64,000 nucleotides of DNA. It comes from Amycolatopsis deserti. GTDB lineage: Bacteria; Actinomycetota; Actinomycetes; Mycobacteriales; Pseudonocardiaceae. Where the stretch lies: NCBI RefSeq assembly GCF_014653945.1, contig NZ_BNAU01000001.1, positions 930,001-994,000 of the forward strand. The letters run 5' to 3'. This document shows, in pieces, positions 34,136 to 42,748 of this stretch (within the stretch, counting starts at the first letter, position 1; each line of letters begins with the position of its first letter). The translations under genes were made by a program, and so were the position numbers. The notes beneath the pieces are model-generated. The model searched no databases. It was not told the DNA's origin and saw only the letters and a program-made list of their open reading frames with translations.

Positions 34136-35047
34136 ATGACGGGGGAGTCGCGGACACTGGGCCTGGTGATCCACCCGACCAGGTCGGTGGAGTCGTCGGT
34201 GCGGACGGTCACCGAGCACGCGTGGACGCGCGGCGTCGAGGTGATCGTGCGCGAGGCGGACGCCGCGCGCGTGCCCGGCGTGGCGGCGGTGTCCGAAGCG
34301 GACTTCGTGGCGCGGGTGGGCGCGGTGCTCAGCCTCGGTGGCGACGGGACGATGCTCGGCGCGATGCGGCTGGTGATGGCGCGGCCGGTGCCGGTGCTCG
34401 GCGTCAACCACGGGCACCTGGGTTTTCTGGTGGAGATCGCGCCGGAGCAGCTGCCGGACGCGCTGGACCGGCTGGTGCGCGGCGAGTACACGATCGAACC
34501 GCACAGCTGCCTGGTGGCGTCGGCAGGCGAGGCGGTGCTGGCCGGGTTCAACGACGTGGTGCTGGCACGGGCCGGGCGGGCCGGCGCGGTGTCGGTGGAT
34601 CTGGTGGTCAACGGCCGCCAGTACGGCTACTACAAGTGCGACGCGCTGATCCTGGCCACCCCGACCGGGTCGACGGCCTACAACTACGCGGCGGGCGGGC
34701 CGGTGCTGTCGCCCTCGGCCGAGGCGATCGCCGTGACCCCGGTGGCGCCGATGGCCGGCATCAGCCGCCCGATCGTGCTCGGCCCGCAGGACGAGATCCG
34801 GCTGCACGTCGCGCCGGACAGCGCCCCGGTGGCGGTGGAGGTCGACGGCACCGCGGCGGGAGCGCTGGGGCCGGACGCGGTGCTGACGACGGTCCTGCGC
34901 CCGGAGGCCGCGCAGGTGGTCCGCCTGGCGGCCGGCGAGCACGCGAGCCGCAGCCGGGTGAAGCTGAGCCTGCTCGACCTGCCGCTGCGGCCGGACCAGC
35001 TGCTGGAGCTGATCCCGGAACACCTGCGCCGCCGCCTGGACCCCTGA
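34136..35047 (+). CDS. NAD kinase
   Basis: About 303 aa, ATP-dependent NAD+ phosphorylation. GGDGT motif in VLSLGGDGTMLGAMRL, then GVNHGHLGFL and the conserved TPTGSTAYNYAAGGPVLSP. Actinobacteria often carry two NAD kinases; this one is single-gene, not next to recN/tlyA, so it is probably the secondary copy. The start is ATG 34136 or GTG 34121, neither with a clear RBS. Confidence 0.88.
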   Translation: MTGESRTLGLVIHPTRSVESSVRTVTEHAWTRGVEVIVREADAARVPGVAAVSEADFVARVGAVLSLGGDGTMLGAMRLVMARPVPVLGVNHGHLGFLVEIAPEQLPDALDRLVRGEYTIEPHSCLVASAGEAVLAGFNDVVLARAGRAGAVSVDLVVNGRQYGYYKCDALILATPTGSTAYNYAAGGPVLSPSAEAIAVTPVAPMAGISRPIVLGPQDEIRLHVAPDSAPVAVEVDGTAAGALGPDAVLTTVLRPEAAQVVRLAAGEHASRSRVKLSLLDLPLRPDQLLELIPEHLRRRLDP

Positions 35048-35250
35048 CCCCGCGCCCCACACTCCCGCGCGCGTTCCACGCTGGGGGCGGTGAGTTCCGC
35101 GTTCGCGGCTGCGGCCGGGCGGCGGGCTGTCCGGTGGACGGCGTGCGAACGCAGGACTCGCGGGTGTCGGTGTGGGGGTCGCGCTGGGGTGGCGGTGGGC
35201 GGCGGACCCGCCTACCGTGGCTTGCCGGGGCCGCGGAAAGGGGAACCGGT

Positions 35251-35847
35251 ATGGCCGTGCACCAGCCCTCGGGGGCGTTCCGGGTCAGTTTCGGCGAGGG
35301 CATGGCCCGCGAGCTGCGGCGGGTGACCGGCCGGTGGTGGATGGTCGCGCTTCTCGGCGTCGCCACCCTGGTGCTCGGGGTGCTCCTGCTGGCCAACCTC
35401 GCGACCGCGGTCGGCACGCTCGCCGTCCTCGTCGCGCTTGCGCTGCTGTTCGAGGGGTTCGACGAGATCCTCACCGCCGAGCGGCACCGCACCCGCTGGC
35501 CGTCCTACCTGCTGGGGCTCGTGTGGATCGCCGTCGGGGTGATCGCCCTGGCCTGGCCCGGCATCACGCTGCTGACGCTGGCCGTGGTGGTCGGGGCGGG
35601 GTTCGTCCTCGCCGGGGTCGGCCAGATCGCGGCGTCGGTGGCGTGGCGGGCTCGGCTGCCGATGTGGGGGCTGTGGCTCGGCCTGGGTGTCGTGACCCTG
35701 CTGATCGGGCTGGTCGCCCTCGTGTGGCCGGACCTGACGATCCTCACGCTGGCCATCTGGCTCGGCCTCGCCCTGGTGATGCGCGGCCTGGGCGCCCTGT
35801 GGTTCGGGCTGCAGCTGCGCCGCGCGCACCGCGCGGTCGAAGCCTGA
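35251..35847 (+). CDS. HdeD-like DUF308 membrane protein
   Basis: 198 aa with six hydrophobic helices in three related pairs (WWMVALLGVATLVLGVLLLA; LLGLVWIAVGVIALAWPGIT; LWLGLGVVTLLIGLVALVWP), the DUF308 pattern of HdeD acid-stress proteins. Role in actinobacteria unknown. The ATG at 35251 is preceded by GGAAAGGGGAA. The 203 bp before it hold no convincing gene. Confidence 0.85.
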   Translation: MAVHQPSGAFRVSFGEGMARELRRVTGRWWMVALLGVATLVLGVLLLANLATAVGTLAVLVALALLFEGFDEILTAERHRTRWPSYLLGLVWIAVGVIALAWPGITLLTLAVVVGAGFVLAGVGQIAASVAWRARLPMWGLWLGLGVVTLLIGLVALVWPDLTILTLAIWLGLALVMRGLGALWFGLQLRRAHRAVEA

Positions 35848-35848
35848 C

Positions 35849-36244
35849 TCACTCCACCTGGCGGTACCGCGCGATGTAGCGCTCCCGCACGTCCTGCTCG
35901 GCCTTGTCCTTCGCCGCGCGCCGCATCGCGCGGCCGGTGCCGTACGGGTAGCCGTGCTTGCGGAGGCGGTTCTCGCAGCTCTCCTCGGAGTAGACCAGCG
36001 AGTAGAAGAACCCGACGAGCCCGGCCATCAGCACCAGGCTCAGCCGCAGCGTCAGCGGGCCGGGCAGCAGCAGCCACACCAGCATCAGGGGCAGCAGCAG
36101 CACCGCGGCGCGGGCCGCGTGCCGCCAGATCCAGGTCTTCGCGGTCACGTCGTGCAGGACCCACTCCCGGTGCTCCTCCGGCAGGCGGCCGCCGAGGGCG
36201 TACCAGAGCCACTGGATCGGGTTGGGGCGTCGGCGCTCGGTCAC
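35849..36244 (-). CDS. DUF5313-like membrane protein
   Basis: 131 aa. It begins MTERRRPNPIQWLWYALGGR followed by LPEEHREWVLHDVTAKTW, typical of this small actinobacterial family, then two membrane helices and a basic tail with RAMRRAAKDKAEQD. Function unknown. Divergent from the OhrR-like gene with a 61-bp shared promoter gap; convergent with the HdeD gene (1-bp gap). Confidence 0.75.
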   Translation of the reverse strand: MTERRRPNPIQWLWYALGGRLPEEHREWVLHDVTAKTWIWRHAARAAVLLLPLMLVWLLLPGPLTLRLSLVLMAGLVGFFYSLVYSEESCENRLRKHGYPYGTGRAMRRAAKDKAEQDVRERYIARYRQVE

Positions 36245-36258
36245 CGGTCCACAGTACC

Positions 36259-36269
36259 CTAATGATTAG
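36259..36269. promoter_or_regulatory. AT-rich palindrome, candidate OhrR-like operator
   Basis: CTAATGATTAG (5-bp perfect arms around one G) stands out as AT-rich in very GC-rich DNA, in the gap between the DUF5313 and MarR genes. MarR/OhrR repressors bind AT-rich palindromes in their own promoters, so autoregulation is likely; inferred. Confidence 0.45.
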
Positions 36270-36305
36270 TGCGTTAAATATCAGCGCGAGGAGTAGTCTC
36301 ACCCC

Positions 36306-36758
36306 ATGACCGCGATCGACCTCGGCGAGGACCCGCTGGCCCTGGACCGGCAGGTGTGCTTCGCCCTGTCCGTGGCCTCCCGCAGCGTCATCGGGATCTA
36401 CCGCCCGCTGCTCAAGCCCTACGGGCTCACCCACCCGCAGTACCTCGTGCTGCTCGCGCTGTGGGACCGCGCGCCCCGGTCGGTGAAGGACCTCTCCGAG
36501 ACGTTGCGCGCGGAGCCCGCCACGCTGTCGCCGCTGCTCAAGCGGCTGGAGGCGCTCGGGTACCTGACCCGCGAGCGCAACCGGTCGGACGAGCGGGCGC
36601 TGATGGTCGACCTCACCGAGTCCGGCCGCGCCCTGCGCGCCGAGGCCGAGAAGATCCCGTACCGGGTCGTGGAGACACTCGGTATGGAGGTCGCCGAGCT
36701 CGAACAGCTGCACGCCGCGCTCGCGCGCGTGATCGCGGCGACCGACCGGCTCGGCTGA
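36306..36758 (+). CDS. MarR/OhrR-like redox-sensing regulator
   Basis: 150-aa winged helix. The N-terminus LDRQVCFALSVASRSVIGIY has the conserved reactive Cys at residue 18 of the OhrR subgroup. The DNA-binding part is SVKDLSETLRAEPATLSPLL followed by KRLEALGYLTRERNRSDERA. OhrR proteins are inactivated by organic hydroperoxides, but no ohr gene is nearby. About half identical by eye to the regulator at 46620. Confidence 0.85.
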   Translation: MTAIDLGEDPLALDRQVCFALSVASRSVIGIYRPLLKPYGLTHPQYLVLLALWDRAPRSVKDLSETLRAEPATLSPLLKRLEALGYLTRERNRSDERALMVDLTESGRALRAEAEKIPYRVVETLGMEVAELEQLHAALARVIAATDRLG

Positions 36759-36785
36759 ACCGGCGCACCTCGGCCGCGAGTCGTC

Positions 36786-38489
36786 TCAGGGCACCATCCA
36801 GCCGAGCACCGCCGTGGACTGCAGGTACACGAGCAAACACATCACCGCGACGAACACCAGGCTCCAGACCAGCACCCGGCGGAACAGGTCGCCCTCGCGG
36901 CCGGCCATCCCGACCGCCGCGGCCGCGATCGCGAGGTTCTGCGGGCTGATCATCTTGCCGAGCACCCCGCCGGAGGAGTTCGCGGCGGCCAGCAGCGTGG
37001 CCGACAGCCCGGCCTTGTTGGCCGCGACCACCTGCAACGCTCCGAACAGCGAGTTCGACGAGGTGTCCGAACCGGTCACGGCGACACCCAGCCAGCCGAG
37101 GACCGGCGAGATCAGCGCGAAGACCCCGCCCGCGCCGGCCATCCAGGTGCCCAGGGTCGCGGTCTGGCCGCTCGCGTTCATCACGTAGGCCAGGGCGAGC
37201 ACGGCCATCACGGTGACGATCGCCGTCGCCAGCTGCCGGTAGGTGGACAGGTACGCGCGCAGTGCGCGGGCCGGCCGGATGCCGATCACCGGGATGGTGA
37301 GCAACCCGGCGATGATCAGCAGCGTGCCGGCGGCGTCCAGCCAGTCGAACTTGAACTGCGACAGCGTCGAGGTCTTCCCACTGGAGGACTGGATGTGCAG
37401 GCCGGGCCAGTTGAACGTCTTCGTCACGCTCGTCAGGGCGTCCTTGATCGCCGGGATCTGCGCGAGCGCGAACACCGCGATGATGATCAGGTACGGCGCG
37501 TAGGCGCGGAAGACCTCGACCCCGCGGTCCCGCTCACCGCCGTTCCCGGCTCCGCCGGCGGGCGGCCGCGGTGGGCGCTCCATGGTGGTGGTGGACCCGC
37601 CGGCCCGCTCGGTGCCCGCCGCCGCGGCCGCGCCGGCGGTGGTCGTCCGGACCCCGCTGCCTTCCACATAGGACTCGGCCGGGTGCCACACGCGCAGGAA
37701 CGCCACCACCGCGCCGGCGGACAGCAGCGAGGCGACGATGTCGGTCAGCGGTGCGCTGACGTAGTTGGAGGTGGCGAACTGGGCGAGTGCGAACACCACG
37801 CCGCACACCAGCGCGGCCGGCCAGGTCTGGCGCAGGCCGCGCCTGCCGTCGATGATGAACACCAGCGCGAGCGGCACGAACACGCCGAGCAGCGGGGTCT
37901 GGCGCCCGACCATCGAGGACAGGTCGTGCAGCGGCAGGCCGGTCACGGTCGCCAGCGTGGTGATCGGCACGGCCAGCGCCCCGAAGGCCACCGGCGCGGT
38001 GTTGGCGACCAGGGCGACGGCGGCGGCCTTGATCGGCCGGAAACCCAGCGCGATCAGCATGACGCTGGTGATCGCCACCGGGGTGCCGAACCCGGCGAGC
38101 GCCTCCAGCAGCGCGCCGAAGGAGAACGCGATGATGACACCCTGGATCCGCTGGTCGTCGCTGACGCGGGCGAACGAGCGCCGCAGCACGTCGAAGTGCC
38201 CGGTCGCCACCGTCATGTTGTAGATCCAGATCGCGTTGATCACGATCCACAGGATCGGGAAGAACCCGAACGCCGCGCCCTCGGACGCGGCGAGGAACGC
38301 GGGCCCGGCGGGCATCGGGTAGACCACGATCGCGACCACCACGGCGACCGCCAGCGAGATCAGCGCGGCCAGCCACGCGGTCATGCGCAGGATGCCGAGC
38401 AGCACGAACAGCGTGAGCAGCGGGATCGCCGCGACGAGCGACGACCACGCGAGCGACCCGGCGACCGGGTCGAGAACCTGCCGGTACAT
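36786..38489 (-). CDS. L-lactate/glycolate permease (LctP family)
   Basis: 567-aa polytopic transporter. It begins MYRQVLDPVAGSLAWSSLVA and contains FGALLEALAGFGTPVAITSV, the signature of LctP/GlcA permeases. A hydrophilic insert (about residues 275-320) is Thr/Gly/Arg-rich. It lies 8 bp downstream of glcF and is likely co-transcribed with glcDEF, so glycolate is as probable a substrate as lactate. Confidence 0.9.
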   Translation of the reverse strand: MYRQVLDPVAGSLAWSSLVAAIPLLTLFVLLGILRMTAWLAALISLAVAVVVAIVVYPMPAGPAFLAASEGAAFGFFPILWIVINAIWIYNMTVATGHFDVLRRSFARVSDDQRIQGVIIAFSFGALLEALAGFGTPVAITSVMLIALGFRPIKAAAVALVANTAPVAFGALAVPITTLATVTGLPLHDLSSMVGRQTPLLGVFVPLALVFIIDGRRGLRQTWPAALVCGVVFALAQFATSNYVSAPLTDIVASLLSAGAVVAFLRVWHPAESYVEGSGVRTTTAGAAAAAGTERAGGSTTTMERPPRPPAGGAGNGGERDRGVEVFRAYAPYLIIIAVFALAQIPAIKDALTSVTKTFNWPGLHIQSSSGKTSTLSQFKFDWLDAAGTLLIIAGLLTIPVIGIRPARALRAYLSTYRQLATAIVTVMAVLALAYVMNASGQTATLGTWMAGAGGVFALISPVLGWLGVAVTGSDTSSNSLFGALQVVAANKAGLSATLLAAANSSGGVLGKMISPQNLAIAAAAVGMAGREGDLFRRVLVWSLVFVAVMCLLVYLQSTAVLGWMVP

Positions 38490-38497
38490 CGATCACC

Positions 38498-39823
38498 TCA
38501 CGGATGTGGAGCGTGCCGGCGCGAACGCGCCCACCCGACCCCGTCGGCCGGGAGTCCCCGGATCGAGGCGTCGAGCACCTCGATCGTGTGGGCGAGCCGC
38601 ACGGGCTCGCCGAGAGCGTCGAGCGCGGCGGCCACCTGCATCAGGCACCCCGGGTTGGCGGTGACCAGCAGCGGCGCGCCGGTGGCGAGCACGTTGCGCG
38701 CCTTGCGTTCGCCGAGTTCACCCCCGGCTCCCGGGTTGAGGACGTTGTAGATCCCCGCGGAGCCGCAGCAGATCTCGGGTTCGGGGATCTCGCGCAACGT
38801 CAGGCCGGGGATGTCGCGCAGCAACCGGCGTGGCTGCGCGCGGATCCCCTGGGCGTGCGCGAGGTGGCAGGCGTCGTGGTAGGCGATGGTGACCGGGAGG
38901 GGGTGCCGCCGCGCCACCGGTCCCTGCTCGGCGAGCAGTTCGGACACGTCCCGGACGCGGGCGGTGAACTCACGCGCTCGCTGCGCGTAGGCGGGGTCGT
39001 CGGCGAGCAGGTCGCCGTACTCCTTCATCGCCGAACCGCACCCGGCGGCGTTGACCGCGATCCAGTCGGCGCCGGAGCCGTCGAAGGCGTCGATCAGCTT
39101 GCGGGCGAAGGACTGCGCCTCGTCCTCGCGTCCGTTGTGGACACTGAGCGCGCCGCAGCACCCCTGGACGGCAGGCGCGACGACGTCGAAACCCTCGGCG
39201 GCGAGCACGCGCGCGGTGGCCGCGTTGACGCCGGGGAAGAACTCGCGCTGCACGCACCCGAGCACCATGCCCACGGTGCCCCGCCGCGTGCCGCGGGCGG
39301 GGATCCGTTCCGGGACGCGCTGGAACGGCCCCAGCGGAGGGGCGAGCGATTCCAGCGCGGCCAGTCGGGGCAGGGCGCGGCCCAGCACGCGGCGGACCGG
39401 GCCGCCGAGGCCGCTGGCCTGGTAGGCCCGCAACGGCCCGCGCAGGGCGTGCAGCCGCCGCGGGTAGGGGAAGACGCTGAAGATCGCGCGGCGCAGCAGG
39501 CGGTCGCGCCGCGAGCGCGGGTGACGGCGCTCGACCTGGGCGCGGGTCGCTTCGATCAGCTTGTCGTACTGGACGCCGGAGGGGCAGGCGGTCACGCACG
39601 CCATGCAGCCGAGGCAGGCGTCGAAGTGCTGCACCATCTCCGGTGTCATCGGCTCGCCCTCGACGCCGAGGCCCATCAGGTAGATCCGGCCGCGCGGCGA
39701 GTCCATCTCCTCGCCCCACAGCTGGTAGGTCGGGCAGGTGGGCAGGCAGAACCCGCAGTGCACGCAGTCGTCCAAGAGGTCCGCCGAGGGCGGGTGGTGG
39801 TCGTCGAACGCGGGCCCGGTCAT
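38498..39823 (-). CDS. glcF: Glycolate oxidase iron-sulfur subunit GlcF
   Basis: 441 aa. Two [4Fe-4S] ferredoxin motifs, CVHCGFCLPTCP and CLGCMACVTACP, are followed by two CCG domains (VQGCCGALSVHNG; EICCGSAGIYN). Electron-transfer subunit that works with GlcD and GlcE. It starts 2 bp after the glcE stop. The Arg/His-rich tail (RSRRHAPHP) is unremarkable. Confidence 0.9.
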   Translation of the reverse strand: MTGPAFDDHHPPSADLLDDCVHCGFCLPTCPTYQLWGEEMDSPRGRIYLMGLGVEGEPMTPEMVQHFDACLGCMACVTACPSGVQYDKLIEATRAQVERRHPRSRRDRLLRRAIFSVFPYPRRLHALRGPLRAYQASGLGGPVRRVLGRALPRLAALESLAPPLGPFQRVPERIPARGTRRGTVGMVLGCVQREFFPGVNAATARVLAAEGFDVVAPAVQGCCGALSVHNGREDEAQSFARKLIDAFDGSGADWIAVNAAGCGSAMKEYGDLLADDPAYAQRAREFTARVRDVSELLAEQGPVARRHPLPVTIAYHDACHLAHAQGIRAQPRRLLRDIPGLTLREIPEPEICCGSAGIYNVLNPGAGGELGERKARNVLATGAPLLVTANPGCLMQVAAALDALGEPVRLAHTIEVLDASIRGLPADGVGWARSRRHAPHP

Positions 39824-39824
39824 C

Positions 39825-41081
39825 TCAGATCCCTCCTGCGAACCGTCCGGGTGCCATCCGGTGAGCCGGGTCGAACTGGTCCTTGACGCGGCGCATCAGC
39901 GTGAGCCCGCGGACCGGTCCCCACACGTCGAGCGTGGCCTTGACCCGCGGTGGCGCGTCCAGCACGACGACGTCCCCGCTCCACGACGGCGAAAGCTCGC
40001 GCAGCCGGGTGACGAACGCGGGAACCGCATCGGGGGCCCCGGTGACCCCGGCGTGCAGGACCCCGACACCGGCCGAGCCGCGCACGGCCGCACTCAGGCC
40101 GCACCGCCGTGCCGTGTCGTCGACGGCGTCGAGCAGCCGCGGCAGCCCGGCGATCTCGTGGGTGAGCCGCAGGGCCACGCCGTCCACCGCCCACGGTGCG
40201 CGGCACCACCACGCGGGTGGCTCGCCGGCGACCTCGGCATCCCCGCCGAGCAGGTCGAGCAGGGTGTGCACGCGGCCGTCGACGCCCTCGGGGATGCCTT
40301 CGACGAGCACCGCCAGCGCGGCGGGCTCGACGGTGGGGCGGTCGAGTTCGACCGCGCTCGCCACCACCTGCGAGTGCACCACGCGCTGGACCTTGTCGTG
40401 CGCGTCAGCCGCGGACGCGACGGGGACGACGACCCACCGCGCCGCCTGCGGCAGCGGGTGCAGGCGGAACACGGCCTCGGTCACCAGCCCGAGCGTTCCC
40501 CACGAGCCGGTGAGCAGCTTGCCGAGGTCGTAACCGGCGACGTTCTTGACGACCTTCCCGCCCGCCTTGGCGACCGTCCCGTCGGCGCGCACGAGCGTGA
40601 TGCCGATGAGCAGGTCGCGCACCGCGCCGTGGGACAGCCGCAGCGGGCCGGTCGCGGCGGTCGCGATCACCCCGCCCGCGGTGCCCGGCCCGGCGCCCGG
40701 CGGCAGTACCGGCGAGATGCCCAGCCGCTGACCCGCCGGGGCGAGGCGCTCCTGCACGACGTCGAGCCGCACCCCGGCCTGGACGTGCACGACGAGGTCG
40801 CCCGCGCGGTGCTCGACGATCCGGTCCATCCGGCTGGTGTCGAGGACGAGGTCGGCGCGTTCGGGTGGGTGGCCCCAGCTCAGCTTCGTCCCGGAGCCGC
40901 GCGGCACGATCGCGAGCCCGTGCTCGGCGGCGATCCGCATCACGGTCGCGGCCTCGTCCGTCGTGGACGGTGCGGCGACCAGGCGCGCGGGCACCCCGTC
41001 GACGTGGTCGGCCTCCCCGGCGCGCCACGCGGCGGCCGTCGTGGACAGTTCACCGAGCACCAGGTCCCCGGCCGCGCGCAT
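39825..41081 (-). CDS. glcE: Glycolate oxidase FAD-binding subunit GlcE
   Basis: 418 aa. FAD-binding PCMH domain: GLAIVPRGSGTKLSWGHPP, DLVLDTSRMDRIVEH, AGQRLGISPVLPPGAGPGTA then GGVIATAATG. Shorter than GlcD and lacking its C-terminal substrate domain, as normal for GlcE. The ATG at 41081 overlaps the glcD stop by one base (TGATG). Confidence 0.87.
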   Translation of the reverse strand: MRAAGDLVLGELSTTAAAWRAGEADHVDGVPARLVAAPSTTDEAATVMRIAAEHGLAIVPRGSGTKLSWGHPPERADLVLDTSRMDRIVEHRAGDLVVHVQAGVRLDVVQERLAPAGQRLGISPVLPPGAGPGTAGGVIATAATGPLRLSHGAVRDLLIGITLVRADGTVAKAGGKVVKNVAGYDLGKLLTGSWGTLGLVTEAVFRLHPLPQAARWVVVPVASAADAHDKVQRVVHSQVVASAVELDRPTVEPAALAVLVEGIPEGVDGRVHTLLDLLGGDAEVAGEPPAWWCRAPWAVDGVALRLTHEIAGLPRLLDAVDDTARRCGLSAAVRGSAGVGVLHAGVTGAPDAVPAFVTRLRELSPSWSGDVVVLDAPPRVKATLDVWGPVRGLTLMRRVKDQFDPAHRMAPGRFAGGI

Positions 41082-42568
41082 CAGAACACCTCGGCGATTC
41101 CCGCGTCCTGCAACGGGTGCGCGCCCTTGTGCCGTCCGGGTACCTCACCGCACAGCCGTGGGGTGGGGAAGATCTTGCCGGGATTGGCCAGTCCCTCCGG
41201 GTCGAACGCGCACCGCAGCAGCTGCATCGTGTCGAGGTCGGCCTCGGTGAACATGCGGGGCATGAACTTCGCCTTGTCCGAGCCGACGCCGTGCTCGCCG
41301 GTGATCGAGCCGCCGTGCTCGATGCACAGGTCCAGGATCGCGCCGGAGACCTCCTCGGCGCGCTCGGCCTCGCCGGGCACCGCGTCGTCGAAGAGCACCA
41401 GCGGGTGCAGGTTGCCGTCGCCGGCGTGGAAGACGTTGGCGACCCGGATGCCGGCGTCCCGGGACAGTTTCGCGATGCGGTGCAGGACCTCGGCCAGCAC
41501 GGTCCGCGGGATGACGCCGTCCTGGACGATGTAGTCCGGGCTGATCCGCCCGACCGCCGCGAACGCCGACTTGCGGCCCCGCCAGAAGCTCGCGCGCTCG
41601 GCGTCGTCGGCGGCGATGCGGATCTCGAACGCGCCGTGCGTGCGGCAGTGCCGTTCGACCTCGGCGAACTGCGCGTCCACCTCCGCCGCGGGCCCGTCCA
41701 GCTCCACGATCAGGACCGCGCCCGCCCCGGCCGGATACCCGCAGCGCACCGCGGCCTCGGCGGCCTCGATCGCGAGCGCGTCCATCATCTCCATCGCGGC
41801 GGGCACCACCCCGGCCCCGATGATGGCCGAGGTCGCGGCGCCGGCGTCGTCGGTGCCCGGGAAGCCGGCCAGCAGCGTCCGCACGGCCTCGGGCAGCCGG
41901 ACCAGCCGCACGGTCACCTCGGTGACCACGCCGAGCGTCCCCTCCGAGCCGACGATAGCGCCGAGCAGGTCGTACCCCGTCGCGTCGGGCGCCTTGCCCC
42001 CGAGCCGCACGACCTCGCCGTCCGGGGCGACGAACTCCGCGCCGGTCACGTGGTTGGTGGTGAACCCGTACTTCAGGCAGTGCGCGCCACCGGAGTTCTC
42101 GGCGAGGTTGCCGCCGATGGAACAGATCTGCTGGCTGGAGGGATCGGGCGCGTAGTAGTAGCCGTCGGCCGCGGCCGCCTTGGTGATGTCGAGGTTGATG
42201 ACTCCCGGTTCGGCGACGGCGCGCTGGTTGGCCGGATCGATCTCGAGGATGCGCCGCAGGCGGGAGGTGACGATCAGGACGCCGTCGGCGTGCGGGAGGG
42301 CGCCGCCGGACAGCCCGGTGCCCGACCCGCGCGCGACGAACGGGACGCCGGCTTCGGCGCAGGCCCGCACGGTCGTCGCGACACCGGCGGCGTCGGCGGG
42401 CAGGACCACGAGGGCGGGGGTGACCTTGTAGTGGGCGAGCCCGTCGCATTCGTAGGTGCGGAGACGCTGGTGATCGTCGATCACCGCGTCCGGGCCGAGG
42501 GCCGTGCGCAACCGCCTGGCCAGCCCGGTGATCGCGGACCGGCGGGCCGGTGCCTCGTCGATTGTCAT
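41081..42568 (-). CDS. glcD: Glycolate oxidase catalytic subunit GlcD
   Basis: 495 aa. FAD domain (FVARGSGTGLSGGALPHADG; SIGGNLAENSGGAHCLKYG) and the FAD-oxidase C-terminal domain with NVFHAGDGNLHPLVLFDD and GSITGEHGVGSDKAKFMPRM, the signature of GlcD/LDH flavoproteins. It oxidises glycolate (or D-lactate) to the 2-oxoacid. First gene of glcD-glcE-glcF-lctP; the 180-bp gap upstream should hold the promoter. Confidence 0.92.
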   Translation of the reverse strand: MTIDEAPARRSAITGLARRLRTALGPDAVIDDHQRLRTYECDGLAHYKVTPALVVLPADAAGVATTVRACAEAGVPFVARGSGTGLSGGALPHADGVLIVTSRLRRILEIDPANQRAVAEPGVINLDITKAAAADGYYYAPDPSSQQICSIGGNLAENSGGAHCLKYGFTTNHVTGAEFVAPDGEVVRLGGKAPDATGYDLLGAIVGSEGTLGVVTEVTVRLVRLPEAVRTLLAGFPGTDDAGAATSAIIGAGVVPAAMEMMDALAIEAAEAAVRCGYPAGAGAVLIVELDGPAAEVDAQFAEVERHCRTHGAFEIRIAADDAERASFWRGRKSAFAAVGRISPDYIVQDGVIPRTVLAEVLHRIAKLSRDAGIRVANVFHAGDGNLHPLVLFDDAVPGEAERAEEVSGAILDLCIEHGGSITGEHGVGSDKAKFMPRMFTEADLDTMQLLRCAFDPEGLANPGKIFPTPRLCGEVPGRHKGAHPLQDAGIAEVF

Positions 42569-42748
42569 GCGCGCCCTCCGTGCCTGCCTGCTACGGCTGT
42601 GGACGGGCCGATCGACTCGCGGGGACGTCGATGTCCTGGTGAAACCGTAGGATCCGGTTCCGGCCGCGTCAAACTGTCCGTGACAACGGTTTACCTCACC
42701 ACCGGTAACTCATGCGGTGGTCGCCCCGGCCCCGGCAGAATCACCGTC

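Noticed and set aside
30706..35847. A 1713-codon open frame on the plus strand
   Set aside because: It runs antisense through crtI, out of frame with the lyase and NAD kinase genes, and ends in the true HdeD gene. Composition is Arg/Gly/Pro-rich as expected for shadow frames in high-GC DNA. Only the last 198 codons are real.
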